This document shows positions 9,984 through 20,925 of a DNA stretch of 64,000 bases, piece by piece (position 1 is the first letter of the stretch; each line of letters starts with the position of its first letter). The position numbers and the translations under genes were made by a program. This DNA comes from Malaya genurostris (lineage: Eukaryota; Arthropoda; Insecta; Diptera; Culicidae), in the NCBI RefSeq assembly GCF_030247185.1, contig NC_080572.1, positions 158,223,080 to 158,287,079 on the forward strand, written 5' to 3'. The notes under the pieces were generated by a model that saw only the letters and a list, made by a program, of their open reading frames with translations, was not told where the DNA came from and did not search any database.

Positions 9984-11769
9984 GGGGCTGTCCATAAAAG
10001 ACGTCACGCTTTTTTTGACGATTTTTGACTCCCCATCCCCCCTTTGTCACAAATTGTCACAGAATCAAAGACCCCCACCCCCCCTATGTCACATGTCACG
10101 AATTCAAAATAAATAAAATTCATCTCAATACATTCTCAATATGTATGACAAACCATACAAATATGAGGAAAAAATCGATTTATTACATGCTGTCATTAGA
10201 TTAAAAAATATCCCTAAAACTACAAAATCATCGGAATTATTTTATTAATATCAATTATATAAATTAACAAAAGTATTTGGTTGGAATTGATGAAACATTT
10301 AAATCATCTGTTTTATTCCTCCTAGGGGTACACAGATATATTATTGTTTTAGGTAAAGAATAATAACAGTTCGGCTGAAAAGTTCGTATCGTTTCTTAGA
10401 AACACACATTTTTTTGCCAAAATTCGTTTTTATTATTCAACATAATTGCCATCAGAGGCGATACAGCGATTATAGCGATCTTCCAACTTTTCGATACCAT
10501 TTTTGTAGTACGATTTGTCCTTTGCCTCAAAATAGGCCTCAGTTTCAGCGATTACCTCTTCATTGCTTCTAAATTTTTAACCAGCGAGCATTCTCTTGAG
10601 GTATGAGAACAGGAAAAAGTCACTGGGGGCCAAATCTGGAGAATACGGTGGATGAGGGAGCAATTCGAAGCCCAATTCGTTCAATTTCAGCATGGTTTTC
10701 ATCGACTTGTGACACGGTGCATTGTCTTGATGAAACAAAACTTTATTCTTCTTCAAATGAGGCCGTTTTTTTGAAATTTCGTCCTTCAAACGCTCTAATA
10801 ACGCTATATAATAGTCACTGTTGATGGTTTTTCCCTTTTCAAGGTAGTTGATGAAAATTATACCATGCGAATCCCAAAATACAGACGCCATAACCTTACT
10901 GGCCGATTGTTGAGTCTTTCCACGCTTTGGGTTCGGTTCATCGCGTGCAGTCCACTCAGCTGACTGTCGATTGGATTCCGGAGTGAAGTGATGGAGCCAT
11001 GTTTCGTCCATTGTTATATATCGACGAAAAAAATCGGTTTTATTTCGATATAACAGCTCCAAACACTGCTCAGAATCATCAATTCGTTGTTGTTTTTGAT
11101 CGATTATGAGCTCACGCGGCACCCATTTTGCACAAAGCTTTCTCATATCCAAATATTCGTGAATAACGTTCCAACACGTTCCTTTGATATCTTTAGGGTG
11201 TCAGCTATCTCTGAGACCAACATGACATGACATGATCTACGACTGAAATCGTTGATCTCCCGCCCTTTTTCAAATGGAGTACAATTAAACAAACTGCATC
11301 AGAATAAGATAAGAGAAATTCTTATAATATACTATTATCAATGCAAGAAAATCAAATTACTGAAAAATTGTCAGTGCATAACTTAAGTTAAATCGTTTGA
11401 AGGCATCATTTTCTTTTTTACTCATATCAGGTAAAATTTATTAATTTCGCTAATTTACTCGCTCCTCCGTGTACTTTTGCTGATCACAACAGAAATGATT
11501 TCCTGCATCATTCATTTCCGAATTTACAAGAAGAAGCTTTTACATCAACAAATACACATTTCCCTATGTTATGAGAACGTTTATTGTGGAGATTTTTTCA
11601 GGAAATAGGGCAAAGCAGTAATATAATTAGGTATTTCAAAAATGCGCTCATTGAAAATATTGGACGTCACATTCCGAAAACCTCCCCCCTTTCCCCCTGT
11701 CACAAAAGGTCACGTTTTATGAAACACCCCCCTCCCCCTTGCAGCGTGACGTCTTTTATGGACAGCCCC
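9984..11769 (-). mobile_element. 1,786-bp TIR element carrying a dead mariner, copy 1
   Basis: The ends are inverted repeats beginning GGGGCTGTCCATAAAAGACG, followed by a run of short TTTGTCACA/TGTCAC motifs next to C-rich tracts. Target-site duplication is TTG (9981-9983 and 11770-11772), 3 bp as in PIF/Harbinger elements. It encodes nothing of its own: the only protein is a defective mariner transposase. The copy at 35147-36932 has the same length and opposite orientation and appears identical, so transposition or segmental copying was recent and must have used an enzyme supplied from elsewhere. Confidence 0.85.
10433..11220 (-). pseudogene. mariner transposase, 5'-truncated, inside TIR element copy 1
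   Basis: Mauritiana-type mariner transposase on the minus strand. The DD34D catalytic triad is complete: TMDETWLHH, FHQDNAPCH and SPDLAPSDFFLF, with 34 residues between the last two Asp. The DNA-binding N-terminus is missing; only a short piece with EIAD...KISKERVG remains near 11170-11219, a frameshift away from the catalytic part. An in-frame TAA at 10577-10579 falls at the usual AGKKF position, after which the frame continues to a natural end at 10433. A mariner-like end (GGCTGAAAAGTTCGTATCG) lies at 10375-10393; the opposite end was not found. Confidence 0.9.
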
Positions 11770-12740
11770 TTGTGTCTACAAAAGAAAATTCTACTTATTG
11801 TTTTTAATAACAAAGTTAATTAATAACTAGACTTTACCCCAGGGAGTTGTTTTCCATCAAATTTATCTATTTAAATTTATGTTGAAACCGCACTTCAAAT
11901 TTACACAAGAGAATGTTAACAGTGAGCTGTCAAAAGAATACACAAAACGAAATTATGTCTCACACGATCCACTAGCATTCCTTCACGAATACATGAATAC
12001 AATGAAATGAATTCCTACCTACACGCCGATGCCATAACATATTGGTGTGTATATTCAAACAACCTGTTAACAAAAGCGAACGTCTCGTATGTGTCACAAC
12101 ATCAAACCATGATGATATAATAACGTAGCATATCTAAGTATTTGTGTTGAGAGTTTGTTTTATAGAATAGGAGATAGAAAATACTGATATGGAAAGCTCA
12201 GTTCAGATGGAGCAGAAATTTGTCGCTTCTGCATATCATCCACAGATCATCGGGTAACAGCGTCATGATTAGCAATTGGTATCAGAGGCAACTAGGTTCA
12301 AATCCCGTTTCTAAGCTTTGGAGGACAACGTTCGAGAAAAACTTTGACATAAATGCGGAAAAATAAACGAAAATCTGTAAGTTGGATGATTGATGATGTG
12401 ACAATAATTGAGGTATTCCGCCATGATAGAAACATGAAATAATAATAACCGGAACCATACCATAAGCAAATTAAATTTTTTATGGTTTTCGGTGCCGTAA
12501 TATTAAAAAGTAGGATTGCATTAATCGGACATTCCAAATGCCACTTCAATGCCACTGCTTTCATCAGTGCTGCCAATGCAAATTTCACACATTTGAGTTG
12601 TCAGATTGAAGTGGTATAGCCGTAAAATAGCCGTACAATTTGCCAAAAGTTGTTTTTAGGTAGCATTTGAGGTGAAGTTAATGCTCTACCGGACTGCCGT
12701 AGAGCCGCAGCAGAAGCTGTTCACGAACTGCTTTTAATGC
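11770..12740. other. Non-coding stretch, no gene supported
   Basis: AT-rich sequence, presumably holding the upstream part and right terminus of the two-gene transposon before the TIR element split it. A B-box-like GGTTCAAATCC at 12296-12306 lacks a credible tRNA fold around it. A 96-codon minus-strand frame at 12298-12588 is hydrophobic by composition and matches no family I recognise. Confidence 0.35.
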
Positions 12741-12756
12741 CTATTGGTTACTTGGG

Positions 12757-13736
12757 ATTGCTCAGTGAAAATAGAGCAAGAATCTTCACAACACAGCTAG
12801 CTATTTTATTTAGTTTGATAATGGTAATTGATAAAAATACTCCCTTGTATGATGGCACCCCTCGTTCTAGTGCTGAAAATAAGTTTCCTTTTAATCACTC
12901 AAAATATGTTTTCTCTGCTCACATTCATTTGTCACGACTGCATCACTATTTAAGTTCACTTATTAACTCCCGGATTCCATCACTAATGTTCAAAAATACA
13001 CTGCAAATAAACATTTTTCTAGAGCAATCAGGAGGAAGAGTACTTCTTTTCCAGTGTTCCCAGTTCTCTCCTGTAAAGTAATAGCTCTCAGTAGGAAAAA
13101 AACACACCAGATATCACAATTAAACTAGGCGATCAAACAGTAGAAAGATGTATCAGAATTAGAGATCTAGGAGTAATTTTAGATAAAAAGTTGACTTTCA
13201 TCGATCACTATAATACGATAATAGGCAGAGCTAATAACATGCTTGCATTTATAAAACGCTTCAGCTATAATTTTTGCGATCCTTACACGATTAAAACATT
13301 ATATATTGCCTACGTAAGGTCTATACTTGAATATTGTAGCATTGTTTGGTCCCCATTCTTAATCACTCACAAGGAACGTAGAGAATCAGTTCAAAAGCAA
13401 TTCCTATTGTTTGCACTCCGTAAGTTAGGTTGGGCAAGATTTCCTCTACCATCATACAAAGCTCGTTGCATGCTCATTGACATCCACACACTAGAAGAGC
13501 GTCGAGAACAATTAATGGTTTCATTCATACATAACATCGTTACACATCGGGTTGATTCATCTGGACTTCTGTCTAAACTTAATTTTTATATACCTTCCCG
13601 ACAATTACGAAACCGAGCTATATTCTATATAAGTCATTATCGTACCAACTATGCTAAATTTGTCCCATTAAATCAAATGATGTCAACTTATAATAAGCAT
13701 TGCGGAGCAATTGACTTTACAATGACGACAGCCTAG
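12757..13736 (+). pseudogene. Jockey-clade retrotransposon RT, C-terminal part
   Basis: From about 13073 the sequence encodes the connection/thumb and C-terminal region of a Jockey-type reverse transcriptase: a CKV...SRKK motif, a frameshift near 13125, then IRDLGVILDKKLTF, NNMLAFIKRFSYNF, YVRSILEYCSIVWSPF and LRKLGWARFPLP to a stop at 13734-13736. The polymerase core (FADD) is not present. The 5' 371 bp (12757-13127) is the same piece that separates the two A repeats at 3.6-6.5 kb; most of it is not recognisable as RT, so this may itself be a fusion. Confidence 0.8.
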
Positions 13737-13795
13737 CTCAAACAATATATACTGTTCACTCGTTTGCTCTACTCTGGAATACCTTAATTGCGTTA

Positions 13796-14166
13796 ATAGA
13801 ATCGAGTCGATTCAACGTAGATTCACTCGATTCGCTCTTCGCCGTTTACCTTGGATCAATCCCCATCAACTACCGAACTATGAAAGTCGCGGATTGCTAA
13901 TTGGTCTAGACACACTGCAAGTAAGACAGGAGCTATCGCGTGCTTTAATGATAGCTGATGTGTTGAACGATAGGATCGACTGCCCCACTTTGCTCCGTGC
14001 AGTCAACATCAATGTTCGTCCTCGAGCTCTCCGCAATAACGCTTTTCTTCGACTTCCTTTACGCCGCACTAACTACGAGATAAACGGTGAGATTATGGGC
14101 TTACAGCGGTCATTCAATCGAGTGTCATCTTCAATCTTTCACGGCATAAAACAAGGGCCAAATTCT
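13796..14166 (+). pseudogene. Second Jockey-clade RT C-terminus
   Basis: A frame starting IESIQRRFTRFALRRLPW and continuing through LPNYESRGLLIGLDTL, IDCPTLLRAVNINV and FLRLPLRRTNYE to about GLQRSFNRVSS matches the last ~120 residues of Jockey-clade ORF2, from a different lineage than the preceding remnant. It is truncated on the left; the residues before IESIQ are frame-shifted. The frame continues into AT-rich sequence to 14298, but the part after ~14150 is probably the 3'UTR, ending in an A-rich run near 14225. Confidence 0.78.
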
Positions 14167-14479
14167 TACATAGTATTAGAACTAAACATTAGAACCACAT
14201 TGTGTGTGTTGATTTTACAATTAATAAATAAAAAAATCAACAAAATTGCTTACTATGCCAAAAAATCAAATAAAATCTCAGTTTTGTCGTTGAAATAATG
14301 CGTAGTATGTAAGTAAACATTGTAAACCATTTGTATATGTGGTCTACATTTGCTTGACAAAAAACATAAATAATGTTTAAGAAATTTCCGATAAAGTTGA
14401 GTATGCATTTTCGCATAAATTTGCACATATTACATAGCCGGATAAAAATGAATCGTTTGAATAAAAATTTGTGAATATC

Positions 14480-14826
14480 GGTTCACCCATCTCTGAGAAA
14501 AGTGAGGACTATTTTTTTTCATTTGTTGGTACATATTAGCCCTAAATTCCGGAACCGGAAGGCGGATCGGGATTAAACCCACGAGCAGTCTATGGGACTA
14601 TAAGACCTTTGATCTGAATCTGAGTTCAGCCATCTCTGATGAAATTGAGTGACATTATTTGTCACATACACACAAACATACATGCACACACATACTCACC
14701 GACACACATACATTCATACAAACGTTTTATGACTTCGATGAACTTAGTCGAATGGGATATGAAACTCGGACCTCCGAGCCACGGTTGTACATCAATTGCA
14801 TAACCTTTCCATATAAAAAAGGCGAA
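14480..14826 (+). repeat. Family D dispersed repeat (ends in gaaaggcaaa-type motif)
   Basis: Contains the recurring modules of this window: a 'gaaccggaaggcggatc' core, 'atctctgatgaaattgagtga', a (CA)-rich run at 14660-14720, 'cgaacttagtcgaatgg', and a terminal 'cataacctttccatataaaaaaggcgaaa'. Related modules recur at 31.1, 37.5, 38.5, 43.7, 48.8 and 63.5 kb. It encodes no protein I recognise. Confidence 0.7.
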
Positions 14827-15094
14827 AACGATGTTCATATTTCTTCGCGTTAAAATTCACAAACTTGGCTCATACTTACCAGAACATCTGATGTATTCAG
14901 CCACCATTTATAATGCGGCATAATTTCTCGCATCTTGAGGCGATCGTCCAAAATAATTTGAGTGATTTCATATTTATGTGCAAATAATCCTATAGTGAAA
15001 AAGACCACAGCTAAAACGGATGATGCCGCAATTAATACAATGTCTGAAATAAGACAAAAAGAGTGTCTAATAATTCATATAAAAAAACCTGTTC
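14827..15094. other. Unassigned AT-rich stretch
   Basis: No gene or repeat boundary could be supported between the family D copy and the inverted repeat starting near 15095. Confidence 0.3.
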
Positions 15095-15330
15095 TAATTC
15101 ACCTAGTGGTGTAATGATGCCTTTCTCATACCAATCATACCTCCATATATAATACTGTGATATTCTTCAAAATAATTTTCTTCGATTCTTAAAAGAATAA
15201 CCGAAATCGGTTTGTTTTACCGTCTACTGATAAAAATTTTCAATTGGAGAAGATTGATTTAGAAATTTTTGTACGGTTTTTCGCCCATTTTTAGTAATGG
15301 TATAAAATATTTAACACACTTTACCTTATC
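15095..15330 (+). repeat. Inverted repeat, left arm
   Basis: Begins with 'cacctagtggtgtaatgatgcc' and continues through 'tattcttcaaaataattttc' and 'ccgaaatcggtttg' to about 15330. The reverse complement of the same run lies at 17235-17450. The pair brackets family B copy 1. The same module occurs in forward orientation at 43138-43380. Confidence 0.75.
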
Positions 15331-15766
15331 TTTCCGGATCCGGATGAAATTCAGGAATTACGTATAGGACCACAGGACCTTTTCGTGAAAATCGGTTGAG
15401 CCATCTGCGAAAAAAGTTTTCACAATTTTTTGCACATTCTACCCCATAATTTTGAAACCGGAAGTCGGATCCAAATTATATTCAGGAATTTTGTATGGGA
15501 CCACAAGACCTTTCATTTGAATCTAAGTTTGTAAAAATCTGTGAATTTTGTCTGTGGGCAGAACGTAATCGTGAATATCTGTATGATGGTTGTAACGACT
15601 GGAAGATGAGTTTATATAGGTATTGACGGCTTTCTCATTCCCAAATCACTAGGCAAACAATTTAATTCTTAAATTGCTCGACGTTTTGGCCGGTTTTGAT
15701 GGCCTTTTTCAAGGCTAACTGTAAAGTTGTGTTTTTATTATTGTCAAAAAGAAGGTACAAAAAAGG
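15331..15766. repeat. Family D-type modules between left arm and family B copy 1
   Basis: Contains 'ccggatccggatgaaattcagg' and 'gaaaccggaagtcggatcc' units like those arrayed at 48 kb, followed by about 170 bp (15600-15766) that I cannot assign. Confidence 0.5.
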
Positions 15767-16894
15767 CGGGTGGGTAATATCAGAGACATAATTGGATGTC
15801 GTGAATACGAAAACAACTGACATGTTCCGTAACACTTCCGAATATCAATTGTATGAATTATGCAACCATTCCCCTTTTTCACATTTTTCGCAAAAACAAA
15901 GAGAGCTTCACTTGATCTCGATTACTGTGAATTTCACACAGCGAAAAGTGCACAAATCTAACCAAACTGTTCTTGATTTGCACTAAACTGAGGATAATTA
16001 CCTTCGATTTGCGAACAACAAATCCTAATAGTTCTTTAGAAAACTTTTAGAGCCATTAGAACGACTAATCGCTCTTGTCGAAAGCGAAACTAGCTATGCA
16101 GACGACACAAAACACATCTGCTCGCAGTGGCGATAGAATCCAAACTGATTCAATATTTGTTAAGAGGTTTCTTTTTATGTGATTTCGCTTGTAGCTTTTT
16201 CACTTTTTCACTTTTTTTCATAACGGCTATAAAAATAGCCGCATACAGAATTTTAATGTCGATTATTTCATTTCGGATTTGCATTTCATTGAAAGAAACT
16301 ATCAGGGTGCTGTACGGGATTCATTCCTGCCTTTCAGAAGGATCAAATTGTGGAACTCACTACGATATTAAACACTGTTCGGAACATGTTCCTCGAACGA
16401 TTTGTTGTACAGCAGCAGATATTTTGTTCTCTTCCTCAGGACGCGTTCTGATTGGCTGGTGTTGACATGGGTCAAATGAGACAGGTCTTTCAATAGTGTA
16501 CTATTGAAATACTTCGATGCTTTTGCTATACACGTTTAAATTGAAAAATTTCGAATCTATTGGTAGTTAGATTATATAAATCCTTTCACAGATCACTGAG
16601 CTATGAGCTTTAAAAATACGAGAAAGGCAAACGTTCCTTATGAATTATCCTCTTTGATACTCGTTTATACCAAACATTTCAGAAAAGTTTAATTTTGAAT
16701 TATTTGAGACTATGTCACAAAACTGAAAATTTTATCATAAAATTGTGATCATATTTCCGATGGCATGTCGCAAGAATTATTTTGATTCATTAGATACAAC
16801 AATAGATATTCACGATCAAAAACTTATCACTCTCTCAGAGGGTAAATTTTGAAAAGGCGCCCCATAGTAAAGTAAGTCGTATTCACGACAAAAG
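15767..16894 (+). mobile_element. Family B element, copy 1
   Basis: About 1.1 kb. Near the left end is TGTCGTGAATACGA (15797-15810), at the right end its reverse complement TCGTATTCACGACA (16877-16890). A conserved 30-bp lead beginning GGCGGGTGGGTAAT lies outside the left motif, so the inverted match is subterminal on that side. The body has a TATA-like TATAAAAATAG (16228-16238), a CCAAT-type GCGTTCTGATTGGCTGG (16444-16460), and the palindromic TTTCAATAGTGTACTATTGAAA. There is no coding sequence. Further copies lie at 17452, 21636 and 51308; the last includes a histone H2A relic. Confidence 0.72.
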
Positions 16895-17234
16895 TTACAT
16901 AAATACAGAATACTACAAACATATTTTAAACTCACTTTAGTCAATTCGTTTTTGTCGAGTACTTTGATTGCCAACGGTAAGAAGCTCAACAATTTTAAAC
17001 GGCTTTAATTGCTTCGCGTATATTTGCATTTGGTAGTCGATAACAGTCACAGACTCTCTGAAATTTGGTGAACAAACTGGTGTTGCTTGTGCCCTCTCAG
17101 CAGGCCGTTCTATTTTGTTGGTCTTTGAGCGCTTGTTGAACGACATATTGCACGAAATATTCGTTCAATTTGTTGGAACAGTTTGATGTTATTTTTTCTC
17201 TTGCAAAAATAGTGTGAAAGGGTTAAAAATTGTA
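16895..17234. other. Unassigned stretch right of family B copy 1
   Basis: No gene supported. Short frames of about 70 codons on the minus strand show no domain. Confidence 0.3.
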
Positions 17235-17450
17235 TACTGAAAATAGGGAAAAACCTTAAAAAAAATTCTAAATCGACCTCAAGTCTTTTCCAATTGATAG
17301 TTTTTATCAGTAGAACGTCAAACAAACCGATTTCGGTTATTCTTTTAAGAATCGAAGAAAATGATTATGAAGAATACCACAGTATTATATATGATAGTAT
17401 GATTGATATGAGAAAGGCATCATTACACCACTAGGTGGATTAAAACAGAT
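17235..17450 (-). repeat. Inverted repeat, right arm
   Basis: Reverse complement of the 15095-15330 module, ending in 'gcatcattacaccactaggtgg'. With the left arm it could form the ends of a roughly 2.36-kb foldback-like unit, or result from two independent insertions in opposite orientation. Confidence 0.75.
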
Positions 17451-17451
17451 T

Positions 17452-18307
17452 TTTCACCAATGCAAACAACTGGCAGCTGTGACGTAATCGCTCTTGTCGG
17501 AAACGAAACTAACTTGGCAAACGGCACAAAATACATCTGCTCGCAGTGGCGACAGAATCCGAACTGATCCAATTTTAGTTAAGAGGGTTTTTTTACGTGA
17601 TTTCGTTTGTAGCTCTTTTACAAATGGGCGGTTCGAACGGCTATAAAAATAGCAGCATATAAAATTTTAATTTCGATTATTTCATTTCGGATTTGCATTT
17701 CATTGAAAGAAACTGTCAGGATGCTGTCCGGGATTCATTCCTGCCTTTCAGAAGGATCAAATTGTGGAACTCACTACGATATTAAACACTGTTTGGAACA
17801 TTTTTCTCGAACGATTTGTTGTACAGCAGCAGATATTTTGTTCTCTTCCTCAGAACGCGTTCTGATTGGCTGGTGTTGACATGGGTCAAATGAGACAGGT
17901 CTTTCAATAGTGTACTATTGAAATACTTCAATGTTTTTGCTATAGACGTTTAAGTTGAAAAATTTCGATTCTATTGGTAGTTCGATTATATAAATCCTTT
18001 CACAGATATCTGAGCTATGAGCTTTAAAAATACGCGAAAGGCAAACGCGCCTTATGAATTATCCTCTTTGATACTCGTTTATACCAAACATTTCAGAAAA
18101 GTTTAATTTTGAATTATTTGAGGTTTTATCACCCAACTGAAAATTTTATCATAACATTGTGATCATATTTCCGATGGCATGTAGCAAAAATTATGTTGAT
18201 TCGTTAGATACAACAAGAGATATTCACGATCAAAAACTTATCATTCTCTCAGAGGGTAAATTTTGAATTGGCATACCATAGTAAAGTAAGTCGTATTCAC
18301 GACAAAA
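17452..18307 (+). mobile_element. Family B element, copy 2 (left end missing)
   Basis: Starts inside the family B body ('ggcagctgtgacgtaatcgc') and runs to the right-end motif TCGTATTCACGACA at 18291-18304. It retains the TATA-like run near 17642, the CCAAT-type motif and the TTTCAATAGTGTACTATTGAAA palindrome. It abuts the right inverted arm directly, so its left third is lost. Confidence 0.72.
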
Positions 18308-19640
18308 TGTCCCAGAAAGTCGATTTTTTCATTTTTTTTAAATGACACTAAATCTCGACGTTTCATGCAATTCTAAGACGTTTGACTTAAAAAACTACAA
18401 GGATCAGCCCCATGGGGTTGTTCGAGCCGTTGATGTGGAATAAGGCAACCAAAATTTCCAATGATTGACATTTTCAATTAATCGTCACACTTTTGAATCC
18501 GCAAATGCACAACAGTCTGCTTAAATTGATCCTTATTAGGAATCAACACCGAACACGCGAACCCAGAATATAGACTCTATTTATCGCGATTTGTATTTGT
18601 TTCGTAGCCGACGAAATTACATCAATAGCCCAAATGTATACAATTAAATGTTTGTACATGCTTGCTATACGGATATCGATATTTAAACTTCTCTTCACCA
18701 AGCTTGTGTTCAAGTTTTGTATGCAAGCAGTTATTTTTATAGCGTTTCTCTATCATTACTACCATTTTGCGATTTCGGTTGAAGCGATAAAATATTTCCC
18801 ATTATCAATCGAGTTCATCTAATATAAATTAGAAATTGGTCTTATGCACTCAAAATTCACCTTGGGGTAGTTGTCAATTTCTCAGGCGAAACGACATAAC
18901 ATGGGATTTCATCCAATCTTGCATGACACAAGATCAGAGCATACCAATAAAAGCTTCAAATCGTTTATGGCACTTTTTATCTTGCTGTGTAGCAACAACC
19001 TACCTCTAGCAAGCAACGCATAAGACTAAAACGTTAGCTATAATTTCGCTTCTATTTGTAGATTCGCGAGCTTCCAACAGCTTTGCTTTTGCTTCGATTG
19101 ACCAATCAGAGCGCTGCTTTTCCTTTGATATATCGTTTACTCCTTCAAAACCGTCGACTATTGCAGGGAAATCCGGTATGCCGGAGATTTTTTGCAGCCA
19201 AAATAGGACACTGCTAGCTATTAATCAACATTTCAATGATATAAAATTTAAAATACATGGCTATGAACATTCAAATCAATACGTAGAAATATTTCCAATC
19301 AAATGGTGGCATAATATTAATCATTGATACAAAATTGACTGAGCTGTAATTGTACAAAACCTGACCACATTTCTACGTGCATTTTTCTTGAGTTTCTAGT
19401 TTGCACCGCTATATAGAAAACAAAAATGTGTTCCACATTAAAAAAATTTCAATTTCGGAAATCTTATGTACTCTTCCCTATGGTAATTTTTCAAGTTCGA
19501 AAATTTTCAATCCTTAACCGCCGGGTAGCACCCCTTTATCATGTTCGATTTAACTCAAATTTTGCATGGGAACTTTTTCTAGGCGCTTAAACTTCTGAGC
19601 GATAGCGCTTAAAGAAATTAGAAGTGATCTCAAATTATTG
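18308..19640. other. Unassigned non-coding stretch
   Basis: No gene supported. Two points of note: a 41-bp sequence with the palindrome CCCCATGGGG at 18389-18429 recurs at 21107-21147, and CCAATCAGAGCGC at 19102-19114 is the reverse complement of the CCAAT-type motif in family B copy 4. 'tttgatatatcg' follows it about 15 bp downstream. Confidence 0.4.
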
Positions 19641-20160
19641 GCGCCTTTTGTTTGTATTCAATAACATAATATTTTAGTCACAATGCTTAAGCTATACGAT
19701 GCCAAGGGCAGCTTCTAACGACTTTTAACGACTAACTTAAAACTAGGATAGTATCATTAGGTGATGTCGTATTGGGGTCGCAATGGTCGATTTTGGCAGA
19801 TCCATCCTTTAGCTGGCGACCGGCCGGGGGATTGAATATAACCCGTGAGTCCTCCAGGTGACGTTGGTACGTATTTATGGGTCCGCGGGAAACACCCCCA
19901 AAGCCACGAAGGCCCGGCGTGTGGCCCGCATGCTGGTCATCGACTTCAGCGACCTTCCGTGGGCGATGATGGTGATGTTACGGAAAAGCATAAAAAATAT
20001 ATAGAAGTCAATATTGTGGGAAACGGATTAAAAAAGAGGGGTATAGGAACGAAATGACTAAAAACGACAGAGATTTAATTAGTTTCCATCGAGATGGTGA
20101 AGAGACGGGAGAAGGAGGAACTAAAAAGTTAGTAACAAACAAAAAAGATCTTGATCCCGA
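19640..20160 (+). repeat. Family C dispersed repeat, copy 1
   Basis: Begins near 'attcaataacataatattttagtcacaatgcttaagc', passes through a GC-rich block with 'gcgggaaacacccccaaagc' and 'gtggcccgcatgctgg', and ends near 'aaaagatcttg'. Copies lie at 21160 (plus strand) and 46900-47512 (minus strand). Open frames cross the GC-rich block in different phases in different copies; I do not regard any as a proven gene. Confidence 0.7.
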
Positions 20161-20204
20161 CTCGCCATCACATCTCGGACCGGTGTTGGCACCCTCATAT
20201 ACAT

Positions 20205-20925
20205 TAGAGCGATAAAAACAACGTGTTTTGTCGGTTACGTCACTTATACCATCATGTTTCCGGAACCAAAAGTGACAGCCATTTGATATTCGAAGTCTAA
20301 GTTTGTTAAAATCGGTTTAGCCATCTCCGAGAAACTTGCCCGGTAAAAAACAACACGTTTTGTCTGTTACTTCACTTATACCATCATATATCCGGAACCA
20401 AAAGTCACAGCCATTTGATCTTCGAACTTAATCAATGACTCAATAGTAGCTTTCAAACGAGTCTAAGCTTGTTAAAATCGATTTAGTCATCTCCGGAAAC
20501 TTGCGCGGTAAAAAACAACACGTTTTGTTGGTTCTGGAATCAGAACAAATTGGCTCAAATGGCACGTTCCCCTTGATATTTGGAGATTTGTGCCGTGAAC
20601 TTGCGCGGTAAAAAACTACACGTTTTGTTGGTTACGTTACTTTTACAATCATATCTCCGGAACCAGAAGTCACAGCCATTTGAGTTTTGAACTTTATCAG
20701 TGGCCCGACAGTAGCTTTTAAACGAACTTAAGTTTGTTAAAATCGGTTCAACCATCTCTGAGAAACTTGCGCGGTAAAAAAAAACAACACGTTTTGTCGG
20801 TTACGTCACTTCTACATTTATATCTCCGAAACCAGAAGTCACAGCCATTTGATCTTGGAACTTGATCAATGGCTTGACAGTACCTTTCAAACAAGTTTAA
20901 ATTTGTTAAAATCAGTAATTCTAAT
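20205..20925 (+). repeat. Family D tandem array, units of roughly 130-180 bp
   Basis: Four successive degenerate units, each containing 'cgttttgtcggttacgtcac', 'atctccggaaccaaaagtcacagcc', 'aacttgatcaatggcc' and 'gtttgttaaaatcggtt...gccatctc'. The module starts (cgtgttttgt/cacgttttgt) fall near 20221, 20351, 20519, 20618 and 20790; the one at 20519 is cut short. The same unit is arrayed at 37960-38430 and, inverted, at 44040-44400. Confidence 0.8.

Noticed and set aside
9984..10050. N-terminal extension of the DUF4806-like protein from a GTG
   Set aside because: These codons lie in the inserted TIR element, which arrived after the gene; the ATG at 9981 is the likely original start.
12270..12310. 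tRNA gene suggested by GGTTCAAATCC
   Set aside because: No A-box at proper distance and no cloverleaf stems could be paired.
12298..12588. 96-codon hydrophobic minus-strand frame
   Set aside because: No family resemblance, no repeat conservation; AT-rich composition explains the hydrophobic residues.
19845..20057. Protein gene in the GC-rich block of family C
   Set aside because: Open frames exist in all three copies but in different phases and with different products; no consistent coding signal.
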